Source: Simmondsia chinensis (Eukaryota; Streptophyta; Magnoliopsida; Caryophyllales; Simmondsiaceae). Taken from it: 64,000 bases of DNA. Both the position numbers and the translations under genes were made by a program. The notes beneath the pieces are model-generated. The model was not told the DNA's origin. It did no database searches and worked only from the letters and a program-made list of their open reading frames with translations. Of the stretch, positions 22,379-34,526 are shown one piece after another; position 1 is the first letter of the stretch; each line of letters opens with the position of its first letter. The DNA is taken from NCBI GenBank assembly GCA_018398585.1, contig JAGTTD010000007.1, forward strand, positions 10,009,320 through 10,073,319, in the 5' to 3' direction.

Positions 22379-23386
22379 TGTTGAATTATTGGCATCTATA
22401 TGACCTAACTATGACGATTATTAACTTAGTTAACTATTGTTCAAGTATTATAAATCAAGTAGACAACGGACTATATGTTGTATCAGGGTTATTTTATTTT
22501 ATTTTGAGTGGCACATGATGCAAATATTATTATGTTCAAGGGTAAATGTAAATTGTATTTTTAAATCGGGTCATTATGTTAGTTGACCATTTTGCCCCTG
22601 CCCGTATGTAATATTTACCTGCCCTTGCCCCTGCCTGTGAGTGATTTGTTGCTGCCCGAAGCTTGCTGAGGAAGCTTCCCAAATCTTTTTAAGTTAGGCT
22701 GACACACGTCAGTCATCCGGGCACCCTGTTTGTGTTTGTTTGTGTTGAATCTGGACTGTTGATGAGTTAGAGATGGACGGCTGGGATGCATCCTGCAGCC
22801 TTGACACGGATTGAGCTTTATTGTGTATATATAAGGCACCCTTTTAGGGTTCCTATACACACTTTTCATTTTTCTTCATTCTTCATCAGCCACCGCCCTC
22901 TCTCTCTCTTTCTCATGAGGCGATTTGAAGGAGATCTTGTAGATCCGTGGGTGTAAAGGCTTGCTAGACTAGATCTTGTTCTTTTGGAGCTTTGAGAAGC
23001 CTTTGATGGCTTCTTTGTGAGTATCTCTTCTTTTTTTCGATTTTATCTTTGTTCAGTAAAGGTTTCTATCTTAGGAACTTTTGAGATCTACTTGTATTAC
23101 GTTGTGTCTTTGTGCTTTTGGTCTATAATAGCTTGAATTTGACTATAGTGGAGAGACTTCCCTAGAAATAGGGAGTCATGGATGTAGGTCCTTATTTAAA
23201 GGCTGAACCACGTAAAGTCTTGGTGTTCTTTTTTGTGTGTTTGAGAAGATTTTCATTTTTGACACTTACTATACTGAAGTTACTAGTTAATACAGAGATC
23301 TGAGAATCTATAACATATTCAAGAAGTTTCTTTAAGAACGGAAGTTTTTCTTTAAAGATCCAAAGTTTTATAACTAAAACTCAACA
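22379..23386 (+). repeat. 5' LTR of Tork-like element
   Basis: It starts TGTTGAATTATTGG and ends ACTCAACA. It contains TATATATAAGG (22825-22836) as a likely TATA box, with a CT-rich stretch about 60 bases downstream. Confidence 0.9.
22825..22836 (+). promoter_or_regulatory. TATA-like box in Tork LTR
   Basis: GTATATATAAGG is conserved in the 3' LTR at about 28172-28182. Assigned on sequence and position only. Confidence 0.5.
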
Positions 23387-23402
23387 AGTGGTATCAAAGC
23401 TC
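23387..23402 (+). other. primer-binding site, initiator tRNA-Met type
   Basis: AGTGGTATCAAAGCTC follows the 5' LTR. The usual copia site is TGGTATCAGAGC, so one base differs. Confidence 0.8.
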
Positions 23403-23428
23403 TAGGTTCTTTACCTTCAAGAAACAAT

Positions 23429-24250
23429 ATGGCGTCTGCTAGGGTTGAGATCGAAAGATTTGACGATAGAAATGATTTTAACCTCTGGAAACTTAAAATG
23501 AAAGCCATTCTTATGGCCTAAGGCGCTGGAACTGCGCTTTTACCTGAAGATGAACAACCTGATTATCTAACTGAAAAAGAGAAACTAGTGATTGAACATA
23601 AAGCCTACGCCTCTTGACTACTTAGTCTAGATAATTCAGTTCTTAACCAGATTTGTTCTGAGAAGACTGTGGCTGACATCTGGGCTAAGTTAGAAGAGAT
23701 TTATAAGTCCGAGTGTTTGTCTAACAGAATGTTATGTATGGAAGCACTCTTCACTTTTAAAGTGAGTGAGTCTAAACCCTTAGAAGATTCTATAAATGAG
23801 TTTCACAGAATCTGTTAAAATTTGGATAATGTCAAGGTAACTGTTGCTGATGAACTTTTGGTTGTAGTGTTGTTGTGTGCTTTACCTAAATACCGTAGGG
23901 CTTTCAAAGACAAACTTAGATATGGACGAGATACTATAGCACTAAAAGATGTTACCAAGGCCCTTAGGTCCAAGATTCTTGAACTTAGAAAGGAAGAGAA
24001 GTATCCACCTAACAACAACAGCAGGGAAGGGTTGTCTATTAGGGGCCGGACTAAGACTCGAGACAACAATAACAATCATAATAATCATAATAATAAAGAA
24101 AGAAGAAGAAGTAAGAGTAGGAACAGATCCAACTCTAGACCAAGAAGGGACTGCAATAAAGTAAAGTGTTATGAATGTGGTACGTTAGGACATATCAAGA
24201 GATATTGTCCTGATTATCAAAGAAAATTTAATGGCACAGCAGATAACACT
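23429..24250 (+). pseudogene. copia gag (Tork-like)
   Basis: The ATG at 23429 opens MASARVEIERFDDRNDFNLW and KLKMKAILMA, the usual copia Gag start. TAA at about 23519, a TGA at about 23617 and TAA at 23816 break it. The frame then stays open, ending in a basic Arg/Ser-rich stretch and a zinc knuckle CYECGTLGHIKRYC (CX2CX4HX4C intact) near 24167-24209. Gag would package element RNA into particles. All blocks are in the same frame as protease and integrase downstream. Confidence 0.85.
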
Positions 24251-25366
24251 CAGTACACTAATGGTTATGATTCTGTTGAAGTCTTAGTAGCTTCTACAGA
24301 CCTAACTACACATGAATGGGTGCTAGACTCAGGGTGTAGTTTCCATATGACATCTGATAGATCTTTCTTTACTGAGTACAATGCTGTGACTAGGGGGAAG
24401 GTGTTACTAGGAAACAATCACGGGTGCAAGGTAGTACGAATAGGGTCAGTTAGGGTTAGAGGATCAAATGGTGTTGACTTCACCCTAGAAGGAGTTAGGC
24501 ATGTGCCTGAAATTAGAAGGAACTTGATTTCTCTAGGACAGTTAGACCTGGCTGGAATGACCTTAAAGGCTCAACAAGGAGTAATGAAGATCCTTAAGGG
24601 TTCCTTTGTAATGCTTAGTGGGGAGGTCAAGAATGGTCTATATGCGCTTAGAGGTGACATGGTTCCTGCTGGCTGCTCTATTGTAGAAAAAGCTGACCTA
24701 ACTAACCTTTGGCACAAGAAATTAGGACATATTTCTGAGAGAGGCCTGAATGAACTGAACAAGAAGGGATTGTTGGAGGGTGCTTATGTGTCTAAACCTA
24801 ACTTTTGTGCGTCATGCATTTTTGGAAAACATCATAAACTATCTTTTAAATCTGGTATCCATATAACTAAGTCACTGGTTGACTATATCCACTCTGATTT
24901 GTGGGGACCAGCTAGGTTACCAACTTTAGGTGGAGCGTACTACTTCCTATCTGTGGTAGATGACTTTTCTAGGAAGGTTTGAGTTTATTTACTCAAAACA
25001 AAAGATGAGTGTTTTAATGCTTTTGTTAGGTGGAAGAACCTTATAGAAAATAAAACAGGTAGGAAGAGTAAGGTGCTTAGAACTGATAATGGACTTGAGT
25101 ATATCAACTCTGAATTTGATAGTTTATGCACACAAAATGGTATAAAAAGATACAACACTGTTAGAAAAACACCTCAACAAAATGGACAGGCTGAGAGAAT
25201 GAACCGCACACTCTTAAATAGAGTTAGTTGCATGTTATTTGCATCTGGACTTGGAAAGAACTTTTGGGGGGAGGTTGTGGTCACTACATGCTATATAATA
25301 AATAGAACCCCCTCCTCTGCAATTGACTTTAAAACCCCTGGAAAAAAAATGGACTGGAAAAACTAG
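24251..25366 (+). pseudogene. copia protease and integrase (Tork-like)
   Basis: The protease has WVLDSGCSFHMTSDRS with the catalytic DSG. The GAG-pre-integrase/zinc region reads LWHKKLGHISERGL and FCASCIFGKHHKLSF (HHCC pattern). The integrase core starts at YIHSDLWGPA (first Asp) and continues VVDDFSRKV, followed by TGA at 24980-24982. In the same frame come LRTDNGLEYIN (second Asp) and TPQQNGQAERMNR (catalytic Glu). The frame shifts at the A8 run near 25345. Confidence 0.85.
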
Positions 25367-26273
25367 TGACTATTTTATTTTAAAAGTTTTTGGATGTGCT
25401 GCGTATGCACATCAGTCAGAAGAAAAACTTGAACCTAGGGCTGTAAAAGGTGTTTTCCTAGGCTATCCTGATGGTGTAAAGGGTTATAAAGTAGGTGTTA
25501 GGTATGGAAATAGGACCAAAATAATAATTAGTAGGGATGTGACCCTTAATGAAGAAGAAATGCCCTACTTGGAGAAACCAGTAGCTGTTGGTACAATAGC
25601 CACTTCCTCCAACCCTAGGAAGTTTGATCCTGAACTCTATGAGTTCGAGATCAGTCCACCAGAACCTACATACCATGACAACCAGACCATAGATCCTGAA
25701 GAAGAGGTGACTGACAGTGCTGAGGAGAGCCCTGAACCTCAAGAAACAATTGAACATATGGACCTATCTAACTACCAGCTAGCTAGGGATAGGGAGAGGA
25801 GAGAAACTAGGGCACCTGATAGGTTTGGGACTGCTGATTGTATTGCATATGCCCTAAACACTGCCTTAGAATATGTAGAGTCAGAACCATTTACTTATTC
25901 ACAAGCTATTAGTGGGGCTGCCTCTGAACAGTGGCTTAAAGCCATGACAGAGGAAATGGAGAGCCTCAAAAGGAACAAAACCTAGGTTTTGGTTCCTAAA
26001 CCTATGGTTAGGGAGTTGGTAGGTTCTAAGTGGATTTATAAGGTAAAAGAACCCAATACATCATCTGGGCAGCCAAGGTTCAAGGCCAGATTAGTTGCAA
26101 AAGGTCTTTCACAAAAAGAGGGGGTGGACTACAATGAGATATTCTCTTCTGTTGTTAAGCACACCACTATAAGAATCCTTATGGCCCTAACTGCTAAGTT
26201 TAGCATGTTTTTAGAACAAATGGATGTTACCACAGCTTTCCTTCATGGAGAGCTGAAAGAGGAGGTTTTTTGA
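25323..26273 (+). pseudogene. copia integrase C-terminus and RT N-terminal half
   Basis: After the frameshift the integrase tail continues (VFGCAAYAHQSEEKL, GVFLGYPDGVKGYK), then an acidic linker, then RT: EWLKAM-type start QWLKAMTEEMESLKRNKT, a TAG at 25983, SKWIYKVKEP, FKARLVAKGLSQKEGVDY and the first catalytic Asp in LEQMDVTTAFLHGEL. A missing base before ACACAACTTGAG at about 26272 ends the frame. Confidence 0.85.
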
Positions 26274-26667
26274 CACAACTTGAGGGGTTTATTGAATAAG
26301 GAAATGAGAATAGTGTATGTCTGCTGAAAAGGTCCTTATATGGCCTTAAGCAATCTCCTAGACAATGGTATAAGAGGTTTGACCAATTTATGCTGGGTAG
26401 ATGATTTACCAGGTCTATACATGATACCTGTTTCTACTATGTTAATGCTGATTCTGATGATGCCCTGTATCTGCTGATATATGTTGATGATATGCAACTG
26501 GCTAGTAGATCTATGAACTTTATAAATGATTTAAAGCTTATGCTTTTTGCTGAGTTTGATATGAAAGACCTAGGGAAGGCCTAGAAAATCCTTGGTATGG
26601 AGATTTCCAGGAATATTTCTGCAGGATCAGTGCATTTGTACCTGCTAGCCTACTTGGAGAAGGTATT
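26274..26667 (+). pseudogene. copia RT C-terminal half
   Basis: Blocks KRSLYGLKQSPRQWYKRFD and LLIYVDDMQLASRS (YVDD intact) and FDMKDLGKA...ILGMEI are readable in one shifted frame with three stops. The SINE tail interrupts the sequence directly afterwards. Confidence 0.8.
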
Positions 26668-26682
26668 ATCACGTTTTAATAT

Positions 26683-26838
26683 ACAACAACAACAACAACA
26701 ATAATCCCAGTGCCTCCAAGGGCTCCCGCATGAGCAGGGTCTGGGGGGGGTAGATGTACGCAGCCTTCCCCATCCAGGGGGCTACCCTGAAGGGAGGCTG
26801 TTTTCGAGGACCCCCACCTTGAAAAACTAGTCCACAGC
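26683..26838 (-). mobile_element. SINE-tail retroposon in copia RT (copy b)
   Basis: Target duplications ATCACGTTTTAATAT at 26668-26682 and 26839-26853 are identical over 15 bp. On the minus strand the body starts GGTGGGGGTCCTCG, contains AGGCTGCGTACATC and GCGGGAGCCCTTGGAGGC, and ends with (TTG)n. The first 20 bp upstream of the body are unlike the other copies. Confidence 0.8.
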
Positions 26839-26853
26839 ATCACGTTTTAATAT

Positions 26854-27650
26854 GTCAGATTGTAAACCTGTTAAGTTTCCCTTAGCAAGTCAGTACAAGT
26901 TTTTGGTGGAGCAATGTCCTACTACTACAACCTATAAAAAAATAGATGGAAAAAGTACCCTATGCCAATGCTATAGGATCTTTGATGTATGCTATGACCT
27001 GTACAAGACCTGACTTAGCTTTTCCTTTAAGTGTTCTATCTAGGTTTATGAGTAACCCAGGAAAAGAACATTGGGATGGGCTTAAGTGGCTATTAAGGTA
27101 TATAAAACAAACCTATAGATTGGGTTTAACTTTTGGTAGAACAAAATGTAACCCATGGTTGGTAGGTTATACGGATTCTATTTTTTGGGGGGGGGGGGGG
27201 GGGGGGGGGGGGGATATAGATAGGAGAAGGTCTACTAGTGCGTACCTTGTTACCCTAAATGGTGGAGCCATCGGTTGGAAATCAAAGCTACAGTCTATGA
27301 CAGCATTGTCCACTACAGAGGCAGAGTTTTAGGCTCTAACCGAAGCTATCAAGGAAGCTATCTGGTTAAGGGGGCTGTTGTCTGAAATTAATTTAGACTA
27401 TGGACCTCCTATACTCTATTCAGGTAGTCAATCAGCCCTTGCTTTGTGTAAGAACCTTGTTTATCATGATAGGACTAAACATTTGGCTGTTAAGAGGAGT
27501 TTTGTGAATGATATGTTAGAAAAGGACACTATCAAACTGCTAAAAATTAGTACTGATGTAAATCTAGTGGATATGGGCACTAAGAATGTAACTTTGGACA
27601 TGTTAATCAAAATCATTAACTTGGTTCAAAGCGATTGGGATCATGGATGA
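26854..27650 (+). pseudogene. copia RNase H (Tork-like)
   Basis: Blocks run: YANAIGSLMYAMTCTRPDLA, LSRFMSNPGKEHW, GYTDS (first catalytic Asp) directly before the G27 tract, DIDRRRSTSAYLVTLNGGAI, STTEAEF (Glu, followed by a TAG), SGSQSALALCKNLVYHDRTK and HLAVKRSFVNDM. The frame is shared across the G tract because 27 is a multiple of three. Confidence 0.85.
27187..27213 (+). repeat. G27 homopolymer preceded by T6
   Basis: 27 consecutive G lie inside the RNase H frame where related elements have a D-W-A-G-type segment. A second such tract (T8-G30) lies at 40428-40465. Confidence 0.9.
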
Positions 27651-27707
27651 TCAATCGTGAGAGTTTGCTCCTTATTACGAGGGTATGTTTAGTAGTTAGT
27701 TTATAGA

Positions 27708-27725
27708 GATACCAAGGTGGAGAAT
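27708..27725 (+). other. polypurine tract of Tork-like element
   Basis: AAGGTGGAGAAT precedes the 3' LTR, a typical copia purine tract. Confidence 0.6.
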
Positions 27726-28736
27726 TGTTGAATTATTGGTCTCTATATGACTTAACTATGACGATTATTAACTTATTCAAGTATTGTTCAAGTATTATTG
27801 ATCAAGCAGACAAAGGAATATATGTTGTATCAGGGTTATTTTATTTTATTTTGAGTTGCACATGATGTAAATATTATTATGCTCAAGGGCAAATGTAAAT
27901 TGTATTTTTAAATCAGGTCATTATGTTAGTTGACCATTTTGCCCCTGCCCGTATGTAATATTTACCTGCCCTTGCCCCTGCCTGTGAGTGATTTGTTGCT
28001 GCCCGAAGCTTGCTGAGGAAGCTTCCCAAATCTGTTTAAGTTGGGCTGCCACGCATCAGTTATCCGAGACCCTGTTTGTGTTTGTTTGTGGTGAATCTGG
28101 ACCGTTGATGAGTTAGAGATGGACGGCTGGGATGCATCTTGCAGCCTTGACACGGATTGAGCTTTATTGTGTATATATAAGGCACCCTTTTTGGGTTCCT
28201 ATACACGCTTTTCATTTTTCTTCATTCTTCATCAGCCATCGCTCCCCCTCTTTCTCTTGAGGCGATCTGAGGCGATTTGAAGGAGATCTTGGAAATCCGT
28301 GGGTGTAAAGGTTTGCTAGATCAAATCTTGTTATTTTGGAGAATTTAGATGCCTTTGATGGCTTCTTTGTGAGTATCGTTCTTTTTCTGGTTTTATCTTT
28401 GTTCAGTAAAGGTTTCTATCTTAGGAACTTTTCAGATCTACTTGTATTATGTTGTGTCTTTGTGTTTTTGGTCTGTAATAACTTAAACTTGACTATAGTG
28501 GAGAGACTTCCCTAGAAATAGGGAGCCGTGGATGTAGGTCCTTATTTAAAGGCTGAAACACGTAAAATCTTGGTGTTCTTTGTTGTGTGTTTGAGCAGAT
28601 TTTCATTTTTGATACTTACTATACTGCAGTTATAGGTCAATACATAGATATGAGAACCTATAACATATTCACGAAGTTTCTTTAAGAACGGAAGTTTTTC
28701 TTTAAAGATCCAAAGTTTTATAACTAAAACTCAATA
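27726..28736 (+). repeat. 3' LTR of Tork-like element
   Basis: It matches 22379-23386 along its whole length with scattered substitutions and a few short indels. The terminal CA has become TA. Confidence 0.9.
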
Positions 28737-28741
28737 ACTGG

Positions 28742-29130
28742 CATCTGTGAGCTTAAAAGAACATCATGAGGGTATCCAATGGGATCTACGGAAGGAGGAA
28801 TGAGCCTCAATTAACTTATATCCTCCCTATTAGCTTGGACTAAACCATTGTGAGTCTCAGCCTACCTTGTTGAGATAGGCCAACTTCAACTACCTTTCGC
28901 CTTACCACGTCTCTGGCTATGAGGCTAGCGATTGAAGATAAGGCTGAATTACTTTCAACCAAGACTCTATTAGTTTCTTTATGGAGTCTTACGTCCCAAC
29001 ATCTTTGACAATGATCTTCAAGCTGGCTACATATTCATGCAGAGTTGCTAAAGTACACTCCGTCTTAGCGTGTTGTTTCTCTTGGACTTCTTCCAAAGCC
29101 CGCTATTGACACACCAAATTCGAGGGGACT
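28742..29130 (-). pseudogene. Tat element leader/gag N-terminal region
   Basis: It continues the Tat element after the Tork insertion. A broken frame with ALEEVQEKQHAKTECTL and HEYVASLKIIVKDVG is readable at 28995-29105 and looks coiled-coil. Assignment rests on continuity across the ACTGG duplication and on similarity of composition. Confidence 0.4.
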
Positions 29131-29734
29131 GTGATGACCTCGTTTTAAGAAAAGTGCCACGTGCATGACACATGAGACCTCCCTTAAGGAGAATTAAGCT
29201 TTTAGGTGCTGAGGTGACGGCGTCTCGAGCCCTATATCCTGAGAAGATCATTACCCCAACAAAGGTGTCAACCATTCAAGGCTGGAGATGGATGAAGGGT
29301 AAAGGGAGCTGGGGCTCAAGGGGCTGCCAAAAAGGTTGCAAGATAGGTGGTTTTCAAGCTTGAGACAATTACTTGGAGTGAAATTTCCGATACTTGGAAA
29401 CTAAACTTAATCCGGGAGAACTAGTTTAGCAGAGCTATGCTCCAAGAATGGGTGGAGTTGGCTTGATATACCCTTTAGTCATCGTCAAACCCATTAGTCA
29501 GAAATCCCCAAAGCATTCACCTAATATGAAACACTAAGTCTAAATATTATGATGCTTATTAGAACAAGAATAGGTAATATTGACCAAGTTTGATTATACC
29601 AAAAGCTTTGAATTCTTTATTCTGGAATCATCTATAAATCATGTTGAAGGTATTTTTTGTTATGTGAAAATATAGAAATTTTGATCTCATAACTATTGAG
29701 AAAAAATAACAGAACCTTGAATATTGGGATTGTC
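29131..29734. other. unclassified sequence between Tat element and LINE
   Basis: It starts TGTGATGACCTCGTTTTAAG, a form often seen at gypsy LTR starts, but no second copy is in the window. No coding similarity was found. Confidence 0.3.
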
Positions 29735-29975
29735 TTTTTTGATAATTAGCGACAAAATAGCAATACAAAACAGGAAACTCGTAAAAACGAGCCCTAAGCC
29801 AACCCATATATAGATGGGGATCAAAAGTAACAAAAATAATATAAACAGGATTACGAAAAAAAACAAAAAAAGCCGAAGCCAGCATACACTAAAAACTTCA
29901 ACCACCATTGGAGAAGACTCGGAGACAGGAACAAACTAGAAGATGGGAAACAAGAACATGCAAGCTCCTAATCTA

Positions 29976-31818
29976 TCAAACAATGTGTTCAATTATAATC
30001 GATTCATCACCATCAAATTTCAACAATAGCCTTTTCTTGATCTCCCATGAGAGCTCCGCGGTAAGAAGCTTATCCACAATGTTAACATTTTCGCTCATTT
30101 TCACCAAATTCTTCTTTCTTTGTCTTCCAGAGGCCTTAGTTGATCTCTTCATGCTATTCTCGAGTGACATATCCCTTTGGAAATGTTGTTGGTTCTGCTT
30201 AGCTCGCTCTTTCAAGCGCTCTCCTATCTCTATTTAATACAACCAAATTAGGGACCTGACGTCTCGCCATCACATTTTTCGTTCTTTACCCTTCTCTTCC
30301 GAAATCGTCCCCAAACAACTCCGGCACCCAGAAATTTCTAGGTGAAATTTCATCTACGTGTGGGGCTCTTGCAAAAGTGGGAGCCTTAAAACTAGGTTGG
30401 TACTCAGGCTCGGTGGACCCAGAGTCATTATTACTTACGGTGTCTCGGGATTTGTTCTCTTGAGAAGATGTTTGATCAAGAGCCCAAACTATTTCAGCCA
30501 CATCTTTCTTGAACAATGGTAGGCGGAGAGGAAGGCACTGCTTTACTTGAGCTTCCTAGACTAGTGGTTAAGAAACAGGCTGGGGGAAGGGAGGTAGAAG
30601 AAATGAGCAGAGGCAATGAAAACCCCAGGATCATTTCTTAATAAACTGGCCATCAACATTAAGAGTAATCTGGCCCATGCCTTGCCCCACAAATCTCAGG
30701 CCATCATTCACTAACCTTGAACGGGGTACTAGAGAGTACTCACAAACTCCCATGTCACGTGTCATCTGCTCACTTAAAGGGAAAACCTCTGTGGGATGTG
30801 GTACCACAGCTCTACAAGGTTTGTCTACTTATGCATGCGAAAAAGATGTGGCATGTTCCCTTGATAATCTGGAAGAGACAACGAGAGTGATGATTTAGGA
30901 GAGTACTTTGGGATTAATTCACCATTACGCACTTTAACAAGAACCATGCGAGATCCCCCGTTAACCTGAACTTGGACATTTGATGAATAAATGCTGGGAT
31001 GCATGTGTCGGTAAGAACCCTAACTATATCAACACATCTAATTGCGGAAGTCCTGGTGTCCACTGTAATCAAATTCTCCTGGATCTTAGTGAGATCAATA
31101 CAATATTCCTTTGGCTAACAGTGAACCGACAATCCATCATTCTCAATCCACACTCTTCTATTTAGATAGCTAAGGGTCTGGCCTGGGTATCTACGCACCT
31201 CTCTAAATCTTTGAAGTAGTACCTGTTTCTGTGGTCCGAGAAAGGATTCCAAGGAGTCATCAGAGTTGCATGTCAGGATAAAGGTGTTTAGGCTTAAACC
31301 ACTAGAGGCTAAACCTTAAAGGCTATTCTCCATGATAAACGTTAGGACATTATCTAATGCATTATCGTTAAACAAGTGAGCAGTTATTGACTTGTTTAGC
31401 TTGGCCTCCACACGCTTGTTGGTATTTGTCACCACAATTTTTGGATAGTTATGAGTCTTGGCAACCCTGACCAAAGACCTAAAGGGTGCATTAACTAGAC
31501 CATGATTGGCCTGTATAGCACTGGACCATCAGTGAACCCCTGAGTGGGATTGGTCCCAATGAGATGAAGAAGCAAACTTTCAACACGATTGAGCCCATTC
31601 AATTCTAAGTTTGACACTTGCCACCCATCTTTCATTCATGGTTGCAATTACCCTTACAGTTTTACCCATAACTCGAAACCTAAGTAATAAGAAAAATTTG
31701 AACTCACTCTTCTCTTCTCAGGAACAAATGCGTCGTAGATTGATTCAAAGTCTCCAAAAATGGCTTTAAGCTATGAATTTGTCGTTCTTTCTAAAAGGCC
31801 ATCAATAAAGATGGACAC
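29976..31818 (-). pseudogene. LINE ORF1 with RRM (copy 1), main part
   Basis: The start of the RRM is readable: SIFIDGLLE (RNP2-like), then IFGDFESIYDAFVPEKRRV, matching the FG-I-DVF-P-R pattern of RRMs in LINE ORF1 proteins. RNP1 is degraded. Downstream VWIENDGLSVHC and IRCVDIVRVL resemble the second conserved ORF1 domain (VWL-EG-P-HAW, then D-ARVL). A Lys-rich tail ends in LLTAELSWEIKKRLLLKF and DGDESIIIE, the same C-terminal block as copies 2 and 3. Stops and frameshifts break it. ORF1 protein would bind element RNA. Confidence 0.65.
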
Positions 31819-33282
31819 TGATGTGTTTTTTTACATCTATCAAAATTTAATATAAAGCCCTATCTATTAAACACACCTAAATTGAAGTGTAGGGCGAGAG
31901 GGTGTCGAACCACAGGGACTAAGAGTGCGTGAATTTTACTCTATGACTTAAATTGATTTGAATGAAATTGAGAGGTTTTTGTATTACTTAACCTAAGGAA
32001 GCAACAATTAAACTAAAGTAATCTATTTCTAATTAAAAAGGTGTATTAAATTGGAACCTGGGGTTTCGAATCCATCGTTAGCCAATTACTTTTCCGTTAA
32101 CTTTTAACTTGGGATTATTAATTGTTACACGGGTAGTGGTTTAGGCTACAAGCTTCAACCTACTAAGATAATGTTGTTAGTATTGTGTATTGACCCTATC
32201 TAACTAAAGCATAAGGAAAATAGGCTCTACCTAATGTATTGTTAATTATTACGTATTAAACCTATCTAACTAAAGCATAGGGAAGATAGGCTTTAATTAA
32301 CAATTCGGTTAATATTGTTGCTTGATTAATTAATCCTAAGGCTACAAGCACGAATAATTAATTTATAAATATCAATATCAACAATTAGAGGTTACAAACT
32401 CAATAATCATATCAATTAATTAGACAATAAAAATATAATACTTCAAAATATTTATCTCAACCAAGCTATTCATGCAAACAAATCAAATTAACCCGAATTA
32501 AAAGTAAACAAAAGTAAAGTCTAAGATTTCATCTAACCCCCGAGAGCAAGTGAGCTCTCCATCAAGGATGATCCGGTGAAGAAGAAGTTGAACAAACTCA
32601 TGTTGATCTCCACCCTAATTTCGCTCTCGTTCCAATTTAGCGAAAAATTAAAATAAAAAGAAAGAAAAGGGAAAAGAATGAACAGAGAGAGAGAGTTGAG
32701 CCAGAGGCGGTGAAGATCTAGAACAGAGACCCCCGACCTCCGGCCCCAAAACGAACTTTATATCCTCACAAACACCGACCCTGCTCTTCTCTGTGCCCTA
32801 GCGGATCTGGGCCGTGGTTTGGGCTGTTGGTGACGAATCGGGCTGGTGGCGTGGGTCAGTTACAGGTGTCGGGTTGGTGGTGGGCCTGCGTGTGTTGGGT
32901 CGGTGTCGGTCTGGGCTGTTCGTGGGCTTGGGGTTGATGGGCTGGGGGTTGGATTTGGGCCGGCGTTGGTGGTGACGGCGTGCTGGTGGCGTGCTGTTGT
33001 GCTGGCGGTGTGAATAGGGCTGTTTGGGCCTACATTTTTGGCCTGATACGGGTCAGGCTCGAGTCCCGAGCTTATACGTTCATGTCCTAAATCTCGATTG
33101 ACTTGATTTAATTGTTTACACATCGAATTTGTCTTATTTGCACCAACATTTGGCAATTTTCGGAACTTTAATTTCAAACCTGCTAGATATAAAAATTGCC
33201 AAAATGGGTGTAAAATTATAATTAAATAGGTGCAAAATAATTAAAATATCAATTAAAAGATGCATGAATATGAGACGCATCA
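31819..33282 (-). repeat. 3' LTR of Athila gag-pro element
   Basis: On the plus strand it starts TGATGTG and ends GACGCATCA. By eye it is closely similar to 37848-39301. The region 32690-33060 is G-rich with GTTGGTGGTG-type words. Confidence 0.9.
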
Positions 33283-33296
33283 ACACCCCCACACCT
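33283..33296 (-). other. polypurine tract of Athila gag-pro element
   Basis: On the minus strand AGGTGTGGGGGTGT lies directly before the LTR start TGATGCG. Confidence 0.6.
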
Positions 33297-34526
33297 AAGC
33301 TTTGCTAGTCCTCGGGCAATGCATGGAATAGACATAACGACTTGAGTGACCAACTACCCCCACCATCCCAACCTTCACCTAGTTTTCCGAGATCAACACC
33401 TCTATTACAATTGAAGACAAAATTAAATCATCTAGAGCATTTTTCAATTCCATGAATTTAGATGATTAAACTTCAAAACTCGTCATAGAATTTCATTAAC
33501 CTTGTATCAACTAATAGGAATTACTCAAGCAACGCACAAGTGTAAGTGAATAGGATTTCATGCCACCGAATCTCCTCAAATTCTTACTCCCAACCAAATA
33601 TATAAAGGTTTTGTGCACCCACACCATTGTATCACCTAAATACATGCCTATACATAGAGAAATTTTAAGGGGCATATGAGCGACCACTTTACAACATTTT
33701 AACCTTGACATAGCACAAAAGAAACTTTATGGCGAATGTACATTAATTTTTCACTTTTTCTTTTTCTTTTGCCTTTTTCTTTTGGAGGAAACCCTTTTTG
33801 TTTCCTTTTTTTTTTCTTTTCTTTTCATTTTTTTCTTTTTGTTTCCTCTTCCTTTTCTGTCCATTTTTGGACCTTTTTTTTTTAAAATAACATGTACTTT
33901 ATCATTGCAATTGACATTGACCAACCAGTACTTTACATAACATCAAGGGCAAGGATTAGGATAAGCCAATAGGGCAGGTTTGCAAAACTCAAGATATATA
34001 AGGCTGTTTACTCAAATTCTTTAGATTTTCTGCAACATGAAAGTCCTGTGCTCAGTGAATATGTGAGCGGCATGAGTAGAACCCATTAATATTAACAACA
34101 ATCAACAACACTCATTAACAAGTATGAAGTAGAATCATTTAATTTTATGGAATGAAGAGAACGAAATAAATAACTAATCCCACTGTCATCATAACATACG
34201 CGTCGATCAAGGAAAACTTAGTTAAACGGTTATGATGCACGCTCAAAATGCACAAAAAGATGCTCAAAATTTTAAAAATTTGACCAAAAATAAGCACATG
34301 CAAATGAGCCTCACCCCTACACCTAAATCATGCATTGTCCTCAATGCAATAACATTAATCATTAAAGCACAAGAGATAGGTGAGATGGAGCAATACAACC
34401 TGACGAGACGGCGGGAACATGTATATATGACTCCTTCAGTACTGGACATGAACCTGAAATGAGATAAAACAAGTCTTCAAGAAACCAATTAGTTCAAAAA
34501 CTAAACTAAAACAAGAATTAACAAAA
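33297..34526 (-). other. 3' untranslated region of Athila gag-pro element
   Basis: Non-coding on inspection, with an AT-rich poly-pyrimidine/poly-purine stretch at 33755-33890 (CTTTT repeats). No env-like frame was recognised. Confidence 0.55.

Larger units (their letters stand above)
22379..28736 (+). mobile_element. Tork-like Ty1/copia retrotransposon, full length, degenerate
   Basis: LTRs 22379-23386 and 27726-28736 flank a complete gag-pro-int-RT-RNase H order. The target duplication ACTGG is perfect (22374-22378, 28737-28741). The primer site resembles initiator tRNA-Met. Gag-pol starts at 23429. The frame is broken by single-codon stops, an indel near the A8 run at about 25345, another at about 26272, a SINE-tail insertion (26683-26838) and a G27 tract. 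The core motifs (LWK-KM in Gag, LDSGCSFHMT in protease, YVDD in RT) fit the Tork/Tnt1-like lineage. Confidence 0.9.
6814..29130 (-). mobile_element. decayed Tat-type Ty3/gypsy element hosting later insertions
   Basis: Reading the minus strand leftwards: leader/gag N-terminal region (28742-29130), gag (about 21760-21180), pol linker, protease region, RT-RNase H (18500-17280), archaeal-type RNase H (17216-16638), integrase (16600-16159, then 8474-7700), and an antisense reading frame (6830-7530, + strand). A second RNase H after the first and an antisense ORF downstream of integrase are hallmarks of the Tat lineage. Frameshifts and stops are dense throughout. Its LTRs were not identified: the left end is cut by the Athila-type element and the right end fades into unclassified sequence. 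Insertions at 8475-16158 and 22379-28736 carry perfect 5-bp duplications of its sequence. Confidence 0.7.

Noticed and set aside
23822..24982. 386-codon open frame as a host gene
   Set aside because: It contains a copia knuckle, protease and integrase start, lies between matching LTRs and is in frame with the gag start upstream.
32860..33177. 105-codon frame in LTR, also seen as 119 codons at 38837-39196
   Set aside because: Both lie in the two LTRs of one element, in G/C-rich LTR sequence with no start or domain evidence.
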